Below, piece after piece: positions 56,481 through 64,000 of a stretch of 64,000 bases of DNA (the first letter of the stretch is position 1; each line of letters begins with the position of its first letter). The DNA is from Dillenia suffruticosa (lineage: Eukaryota; Streptophyta; Magnoliopsida; Dilleniales; Dilleniaceae): NCBI GenBank assembly GCA_033439265.1, contig JAVTVX010000031.1, positions 12,251,001 through 12,315,000 on the forward strand, read 5' to 3'. Position numbers and translations under genes: made by a program. Below the pieces are notes generated by a model that searched no databases, was not told the origin of the DNA, and saw only the letters and a program-made list of their open reading frames with translations.

Positions 56481-57859
56481 AAAAAATGCATGCCTTGGCC
56501 AGGTTTAGAAGCTTAACAAAACCACTATACTACAACTTGTCATGTATCTCTTTTTTCTTTTTTCTTTTCTTTTATTCTCTATTATATTTTGATAAATATT
56601 TATAATTAAATATATATTTTTTTAAATTATTAATATATTATAATTTTAATTAATATTAGTAACCATCATTTTATATTATCACACTAACAGAATAATATCA
56701 TTCATTCAATATTATCATTATTTACCACTTATTATCACAATTACCAATTTTTTTATCACAACTTATCAAATCTTATCATTACTTACCACTTATTATCATA
56801 ATTACCAATTTTCTTATCACATCTTATCACATCTTATCATTACTTACTATTTATTATCACAATTACCGATTTTTTTATCACAACTTATCATAAATTAAAA
56901 AATTCTATAAATTTTATAAATTATCATAACTTATTTTTGAAATGATTTATATAAATTCTGTAAAAAGCACAAAATAAGAAAAAGAAAAAGAAATATAATT
57001 AAATTAAATGAAATAAAATTAATAATAATATAAAATAATAAAATGTAATAGTTAAAATATAAATTAAAATAAAACTTAAATTACTACTACTTAGTATCCA
57101 TCTACTTAACGCTTACTATTTATTATTTGCCACGACTATATATCATAAACTTACCACTTCTCTCAATTTGGAAGCTTGACATGTCAACGTCACAACTTGT
57201 CACGTGTCCCTTTTTTCTTTTTTCTTTTTTTTTAGTCTCTACATTTCTCACTTTCATATTAATAAAAATGTACGTCGCTAAAATACCAAAAAATAGCCGA
57301 AAAAAAAGCGACCAATGGATTTGAACTGTGGAGTTTGACTCTATCTCTCTTTTTGTTTTTTCTCTCAACCTTCCACACTTTTTTCTACTTTTATTTTTTA
57401 TTTTTTTTCTATAAAAAATATTTAAATTTTTTAAATTGTTAATATAAGAGAATTTAAATTAATATTAACTAACATATAATTTCTAATAATTTATAATTTA
57501 TAATAATATATATAGTACTAATATTATGTATGTATTATTAGAAAATGATATATTATGTATCTCAAGATAATTCTAAACATTAGTGTCAAATTAAATTTTC
57601 TATCTTACCAATTATGACCATCACAAATGCATGTTCAACTCTATTATCCAAGGCATAAAGTTTTCCCCTCTTGTTTCCTTTTAGTAGAATTTTATGTTAT
57701 TTTGGGATTTTTTAATCAAAAAATCAGGAAATGAAAACTTAAAAATATAATCATTTTTATAGTAAACTCACTAACAAAAAGAAATTTTTTTCTTCAATTC
57801 TGATACCACCAGCACATTATCTAATTTAACATGTCCAACATTTGTAAGCCCAATATATG
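56481..57859. other. AT-rich repeat-bearing DNA
   Basis: A segment containing GAAGCTTAACA...ACAACTTGTCATGT and a following TTTTTTC tract (about 56505-56570) is repeated in diverged form at about 57167-57235. TTATCAC/TTACCAC phrases recur at 56700-56900. No protein is recognised. Confidence 0.45.
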
Positions 57860-58955
57860 TAATAGATAAAACATTTTCATCACTCGTATAGACTTTCATT
57901 GTACCATGAAATTGAGAGGATTAGATATCATCTAAATAGTTGTTGCAGAATCTCTATGAATTTTTTATCTTTATTATCATCAAAAGAAAGTGTTGTGAAC
58001 ACTTTATAGATAAATCTTCATTCTGATTAGTATGATAAAACCTGTACGAATATGGATATCACAAATCTAACAAAGTGTTTCACCTTTGATTTGTTATGCA
58101 AGTTATAGATTATTTGTTTGCAAATATCTCAATTGTTGTTTTGGATTGTTGTTTGAAACATAATCTTTATTGTGTCCACTACCACCATATGAATAAGATC
58201 CTATTGGAATATAATCTCTATTTCTAGAATTGAAACCACGTTCTATGTATACTATGACCTCCCCTTCCTTTTTGTATAATAGAAGCTTGCGCATAGTTTA
58301 GTGACTTTATTTTCTTCTTCTTTTTTGATTAGTTGTTGCTCAAATCCTTCTAAATCAACAAGATATTGATTGAAGATAAGATATGAAACTTTTGATAATA
58401 TTGCTTTATTATAGGGTTGATAATGAGACCCTATAACTTTAAACAGTTAGAAAATTTTATCTACATCCTATAAAAACTATTGTACAGTAGCAATACTATC
58501 ACAAATATTTTTTAATTTTCTAATAAAATTCATTTAGTGGCCGATTCCCTCTTTTGGGTGCTAATTGCTTCTTTAATTGCATTTCCTTGTCCTTAGCAAA
58601 GGCAAAAAAATATTTTTCAAGACATTCCACATCTGTATAGAGCTTTAACATCTAACAACTAGGCCAAAAATCTCTTATGACATGGTTCCCAATAGCCAAC
58701 TAGTTAGTTGGCTATCATTGCTAATTTAGATTCCATATTCAGGATTTTCTTTAGTTATTTTTGCATTTTTCAAGATAAATTTTATCATTGTGTCTTCCAG
58801 ATGATGATGAAGCTATGAACTCTGAATGAAAGGATAGTGACTTCCATATTAGAAAATTTGAATAGGTCAATTTGATTGATATCATACTTCCCATATGATG
58901 AAACCTCTATATAGTGAACATGGTTTTGCATTTTGTCATGAAATACTTTTGTGGG
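57860..58955 (-). pseudogene. gag relic of an outer copia element
   Basis: Across frames, the minus strand follows the copia gag UBN2 order: a W-x-L-G-T-M-S segment near 58690, an L-V-V-R-C / MWNVLKNIF segment, IRKLKNICDSIATVQ near 58490, the L-F-x-V-I-G-S-H-Y segment near 58425, and LVDLEGFEQQL near 58340. A Gly/Asn/Arg-rich tail follows near 58103-58294. Stops and frameshifts are dense. The copia at 58956-63702 separates it from its 5' leader and LTR at the right edge of the window. Confidence 0.65.
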
Positions 58956-59231
58956 TGATAAGATTTGATTGTGAAGGGAAATAATTTTCTATTGATTTAG
59001 TTTGTTTTGGTACGTATATATATATATATATATATATACAAAAGTGGTGTACATATTTATGGAATATAGAAGAGTCAATTAAGTAATAAAAAAGGGAAAG
59101 GGAATCATCTAAAAGAGAAAAGTCAATTAGGCAACTTAAAGGGAAAAGGAATAAATGGATGTTAATGAGATCAAATCTTACTCCTATGATTAAACTCTTC
59201 ATTTGATATTATTTCCTTAATTCTCCTAATA
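58956..59231 (-). repeat. 3' LTR of the nested copia element
   Basis: Plus strand starts TGATAAGATTTGATTGTGAA. It contains a TA microsatellite at about 59013-59038 that explains most of the length difference from the other LTR. Confidence 0.85.
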
Positions 59232-59239
59232 CTCCCCCT

Positions 59240-62200
59240 CAAGCTGATGCATGAAGGTCAGTAATGTCCAACTTGTTTTGAAAAAGAAAAACCGATCCTT
59301 ACTTAAAACTTTGGTAAGAATGTTAGCTAGCTGGTTTGTAGTAAAGATGGCAAGTGGTTGAAAGATCTCAGTTTCAGACTTTTCATGAACAATGTGACAA
59401 TCAATTTCAAGATACTTGGTACGTTCATGGAAGACTGGATTAGTAGCAATATGACGTACTGTTTGGTTGTCGGGATATAGAGGAGTGGTTGATGATAAAG
59501 AAATGCCAAGATCACTAAGTAAAGATTGAAACCAAATGATTTCTCATGTAGTGGTGGCCATGGCACAATATTCAGTCTCAGCAGATGAATGTGATACAGT
59601 CTGTTGCTTTTCTGCATTTCCAAAATATCAAACTATGTCCAAGGAAGATGCAATATCTTGTAGTTGACTGACGGGTTTGAGGACAGCTTGCCTAATTAGA
59701 ATCTGAAAAAGTAATAAACTCTATTGGGTTAGAGGAAGACAATAAAGTACCTTACCCTGGAGTTTTCTTTAAATAGCGAAGTAATCGATAAGTAGCATCA
59801 AAGTGTGGCTGACGAGATTGATGCATAAACTGACTACGAACATTAACGGCAAATGTAATATCAGGTCGAGTAATAGTCAAATAGATGAGACGACCAACTA
59901 TGCGATGATAAGAGGAGGGATCTTCTAGCAGATCACCAATAGAGTTTGTAAGTTTAAGATTTTGTTCCATAGGTATATAAACAATGTGAGCACCAGTAGG
60001 TCAAAATTTGCAAGAAAATCCATAACATATTTATGTTGCAAGAGGTACCTGACATGAGAAAATCTAACTATCTCGATACCAAGAAAATACTTGAAAGGGC
60101 CAAGATCCTTGATACGAAAGCATTGCAATAAGAAGAACTTGATTTGTGATAAAAGATTTGGATCATTTTCAGTCATGACGATATCACCAATGTAAACCTA
60201 AAGGAAAAGGGAAGACGACCTATGATGGAGACAAAATAGAAAATTATCAGTATGTGATTTTGTGAAACCGAATTCTAATAAGGTAGTAGAAAATGTAGTA
60301 AACAAATTTCTTTCAGTTTGGTCAAGCCATATAAAGATTTATTAAGTTTGCAAAGTAGATGTTTCTCCCCCTGCTATAGATGTCGAGGAGGTAAACACAT
60401 ATAGATTTTTTCTTGTAGTGGACCATGTAAAAAAGCATTTTACACATTAAACTGATAAAAAGACCAACGTTGAATAGCAGCAATGGCTAAAAGGACTCGG
60501 ATAGTCACCAATTTTGCTACAAGAGCAAATGTATCATGATAGTCTACCCTTCAATTTAGGTATATCCTTTGACTATTAAGCATGTCTTGTAGTATTCAAT
60601 ATTACCATTAGAATACTATTTGATTTTATATACCCATTTGCATCCAATGGGTTTCTTCTCCGATAAAAGAGGCATAATAGACCATATATTTGTTGTTTCA
60701 TAACTTCTCACCACTCAGGTACTCGTATAGCTTGAGTAAAAACATTTTGGGTTCTACAGTAGAGGTTATAGTACCAACAAAAATACAGTTTTTAAGAGAG
60801 AAATAAGGGAAGAAAAGATAATCTTCCAAAAGGTATTGAGTTTCTAAAAAAGTTAAAAATGATTGATATTGAATTTGAGAGCAATGATAGTCTTGATATT
60901 TTTTTGAGAGCGAATCACTCATTATGAGCGACAAAGGGGTGCTATGAAATGTGTAGTGGTAGGTTAAATGTTGGAATTTATAGGTGGATAAGTTGAGTCA
61001 CCAATTTTAGTTAATGAGAGGAGAAAAAAATAGACAGTAACAGTATCAATTAACACTTATAATTTGCATAGAAAAATATTTTCATAAAACAAGACATCCC
61101 TACTCACATAATTGTTTAAGATTTAATATCAAAACTCTTAAATCCCTTTTGGTTATATGGGTAACCAAGAAATATACATGGTAAAGTATGTGAATCAAAT
61201 TTATATTGGCATGATTATTTCGACCAAAAACCAAACAGCCGAAAATACGTAAATAGTGATATATAGATATTTTATGAAACAAAAGTTCAAAAGAGGTTTT
61301 GCAATGAAGAGTGGCTGTAGGAGTGCGGTTGATAAAATAAACTATAATAAGAATACATTTATCTCAAAATATTAAAAGTAAATGAGTTTGAAATCATAAA
61401 ACTCGTGTAATATTTAGTAAATAACGATATTTACATTCGACAATTTCATTTTGTTGGCGCGTGTAAACACGGTTATGTTGATGAAGGATACCAAGAGAAT
61501 TAAAAAGCTTGTTGATGTTATGATTGAAAATTTCAAATGCATTGTCACTGTCAATTGGCAAATGGAGATATCAAATTGTATTTTAACCATGAAAAAGAAA
61601 TGACATATATGGGTAAAGACTTAGTATTTAAAACGCATCAAATATATCTAGATACTGCATGAAAAATCATCCACTATTGTGAGAAAATAACATGTATCAG
61701 TACTCTTAGGAGTAGAATATGGTTCCCAAATATCGATATAAATTAAATAAAAACAAGATTTAGAAGAGATACAACTATGTAGAAAAGGAAGTCGTGATTG
61801 TTTTGCTGAAAGGCAAATCATACAAGTGCATTTAGATAAGAAATTGATCTGGGATCTAAACTAGAGAATAAAGATGAAATACTTGAACTGGGATGACTAA
61901 TACAACAATGCCATAAGTTTTATTTGTCTTTTGTAGTAATGAATGACAAAAGGATACTATGGTTGAACCTTTAGATGAAGGTGGTAAAGACTATCACATT
62001 CTTTATCCAATCCAATCATCCTCTTCATTTTCAGGTCTTGAAAAATACAATAATTTGAGAAAAATGTGATAGAACAACTAAGAGTTTTTGTGATTTTACT
62101 ACTAGATAGGAGATTAAACTTAAAAGAAGAGACATACAAAACATCGTATAATAAAAAATCTGATTAAAATTTAATGGAACCTAAGTGAGTTACTAAAACA

Positions 62201-63384
62201 ATGCTACTATTTGGGAGTTTGATAGATTGGTTGTTATGGCAAGAGGTATCATGCAAAGAATTTAGATCATAAGTCATATGATCACTGTATCCAAAGTCAA
62301 TTACCTAAAGTCATTATAATGGGAAGAAAAACAGGAAACCATACTTGCTAGGTTAGCTAAAGGATGAGAATGGGTGATATTATTTGATCGGATTAAGAAG
62401 ATGGGTTGCTATATTTATTCCTCAGTAAAAGACAAGCTATGAGAAGAAAATGGGGCACTATCTATAGTAGCTACAATTGGTCTATTATGATTTAGTGTAT
62501 AGTTCTACTCATATCGAGATTAATCTCTTCTCGACTAGTTAGTATAGTTGAATGCATATCAGCTTATTTCTTGTGGCACCACTTCTTAATATATCCATCT
62601 CTTCTACAATAATTACAATATTGATGATATTTTGATTTATCTTGCCATGGAGAAGAAGAATTTTGTTTTCCATGGTGAGTTAAGAACGCAGATTGGTCTA
62701 GTATGGGATTGGTCATAAGTACTGACATTTTTCATTCTTCTTACTGCTCGAGCACATAAGTTTGAGCGATAGATAGAAGGAGTTTCATGAGGAAGATTTG
62801 ACTTCTTACAGATGCATATATATCATTTAAGCATATAAAAAATTGGATAAGGCAATCATGTTACTAGAAAATTGTGAGTTCTTGAGTAGCACCACAAGTA
62901 CATGTAGTAGATAAGTTGTAAATATTGAGTTCATCCCATAGTGCCTTCAAACCAGTATAGTAAACAGCGATGGAGTTATTTTGTTGAAATGACAGACGAT
63001 GGTTCGTTGGATTTCAAATATCCGTAGAGCATTTTGTTGAGAGAAACGATCTCGAAGGTCATGCTATACATCATGGGTTATTTCCATGAAGATGACGCCG
63101 CTTGCAATTTCTTTGCTGACTGCATTGAGAATTCAAGATAATGCCATGCTATTGCAGTGACTCCAAAGAGTGAAGGTGGGTGAATCTGGTTCTAGATTCA
63201 TAATCGATCCATCTAAGAATCCTAATTTGTTCTTTGCCTCAAAACCCATAGTAATGGCACAATACCAAATTAGGTAGTTATCTCTAATCAGTGGTCGGAA
63301 AACTAACATGACACTCGAATTGTTTGAATAGTGTAAAAAGTATGGTGACGTTGGATCTATTTCAAGAGCCATTGGATTTGACAT
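59240..63384 (-). pseudogene. gag-pol relics of the nested copia element
   Basis: Recognisable pieces in order: gag N-terminus at 63133-63384 (SPYFLHYSNN, then AKNKLGFLDGSI). Pre-integrase/protease junction at 61957-62139 (SFKFNLLSSSKITKTLSCS, MIGLDKE). Integrase tail at 61100-61282 (YHYLRIFGCLVFGR). RT at 59925-60176 (RIKDLGPFKYFLGIEI). RT-RNase H connection at 59752-59970 (YHRIVGRLIYLTITRPDIT, LRYLKKTPG). RNase H in shifted frames at 59327-59623. Many stops and frameshifts are present, so no protein can be made. Domain order is that of copia. Confidence 0.85.
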
Positions 63385-63441
63385 TACAAAGAAAGAATGA
63401 AGCGATTAGATTTTACATGTTGAAAACCTACCCTATTGCCA

Positions 63442-63702
63442 TGATAAGATTTGATTATGAAGGGAAATAATTTTCTATTGATCTATTTCGTTTTGGTATT
63501 TATGTATATATACAAAATTAGTGTACATATTTATGAAATATAAAAGAGTCAATTAAGTAATAAAAAAATGAAAAGGGAATCAATTAAAAGAGAAAAATTA
63601 CGCAACTAAAAAGGAAAGAGAATATATGGATATTAATGAGATCAAATCTTGTTTCTATAATCAAATTCTTCATTCGATAGTGTTTTCTTAATTTTGTTAA
63701 TA
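63442..63702 (-). repeat. 5' LTR of the nested copia element
   Basis: Aligns with 58956-59231 along its length, with many substitutions and a shorter TA tract, so the insertion is far older than the element at 30099-37358. Confidence 0.85.
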
Positions 63703-64000
63703 GTGGATTTGAGAAACGAGTAAACAAAAAATTGGTAGAGATTGCAAATTGAATTGGTTTTAGATGCGGTGGATGTCCAACTCTAATCCCACTCTAATAC
63801 CATGAAGAAACAAGAGGCAAAGCGGTGAATTAGTTTTACGGTGTGATTTAAGTTTACAAAAGCTACATAGCATATAATTTTTTTTTTCTACGAAGGAAGG
63901 ATATACGCATTAAAAACATCTCTATCACATATCCAATATAATAAACGTTTTTTTTTCTAAACTTATTTTAAACTTATGTAATGAAGTATAAACTTCAAAG
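63703..64000 (-). mobile_element. Leader, primer site and LTR start of the outer copia element (cut by window edge)
   Basis: At 63791-63802 the minus strand reads TGGTATTAGAGT, a one- or two-base variant of the initiator-Met primer site. Left of it is a short leader (63703-63790). Right of it a TGAAGAAACAAGAGG start at 63803 fits the inner end of a 5' LTR that continues past the window. With the gag relic at 57860-58955 this makes one older element split by the nested copia. Confidence 0.6.

Larger units (their letters stand above)
58956..63702 (-). mobile_element. Decayed complete Ty1/copia element (4.75 kb), nested
   Basis: LTRs at 58956-59231 and 63442-63702 enclose gag and pol relics in copia order on the minus strand. 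A polypurine tract (TGAGGGGGAG, plus positions 59232-59241) adjoins the 3' LTR. A degenerate initiator-Met primer site (TGGCAATAGGG) adjoins the 5' LTR. The flanks GTGGG (58951-58955) and GTGGA (63703-63707) agree at 4 of 5 bases, as a decayed target duplication. It lies inside the gag/leader of another copia. Confidence 0.85.

Noticed and set aside
1-64000. CRISPR array, operon, prophage or bacterial defence system
   Set aside because: The DNA is plant nuclear; tandem repeats here lack the spacer structure of CRISPR and no bacterial genes are present.

Overview
The window is nuclear DNA from a flowering plant, most likely a eudicot. Evidence: a plastid-type pyruvate dehydrogenase gene with a plant-style intron, an intronless 9-cis-epoxycarotenoid dioxygenase (NCED) gene, AT-rich intergenic DNA with long GA/TC microsatellites, an Au-type SINE, and several Ty1/copia elements with initiator-Met primer sites. 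I cannot place the order or family.

Only two host genes can be supported. At 1-1993 (+) lies the 3' part of the plastid pyruvate dehydrogenase E1-beta gene: the end of an intron, then a long last exon at 1021-1993. The transit-peptide exon(s) are off the left edge. At 25250-27088 (-) lies a complete single-exon NCED gene, the committed step of abscisic acid synthesis. It has a TATA box, a CT-repeat leader and two CCACGTGG G-boxes upstream. The reading frame stays open six codons beyond the true ATG, but the codon at its far end is GTG.

Layout: 2.0-9.5 kb is intergenic, with an Au SINE (2691-2866) and a decayed LINE fragment. 9.5-30 kb is rich in GA/TC microsatellites and holds an internally deleted LTR element with a gag relic (15134-17376), the 3' end of a copia element (about 18.4-19.0 kb) and NCED. 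30099-37358 is a young, complete 7.26-kb copia element on the minus strand. It has 429-bp LTRs with two differences, a 5-bp target duplication, and a gag-pol frame broken by two TGA codons. 37.4-45 kb is intergenic, with one short 5'-truncated LINE insertion that carries a target duplication. From 45 kb to the right edge is stacked transposon debris: two hAT-type MITEs with 8-bp duplications, a copia integrase-RT-RNaseH fragment, a small LTR element cut by a CACTA terminus, a long stretch of unusual tandem repeats and GC islands (50.3-57.6 kb), and a decayed complete copia element (58956-63702) nested inside an older copia whose primer site and LTR reach the right edge.

The two host genes are unrelated: plastid acetyl-CoA supply and ABA synthesis. 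I see no operon-like or multi-gene system. The most unusual parts are transposon architecture: the GC-rich copia leader, the CACTA subterminal array, the 65-bp triplication, and the purine/GC/pyrimidine block at 54.4-55.3 kb.
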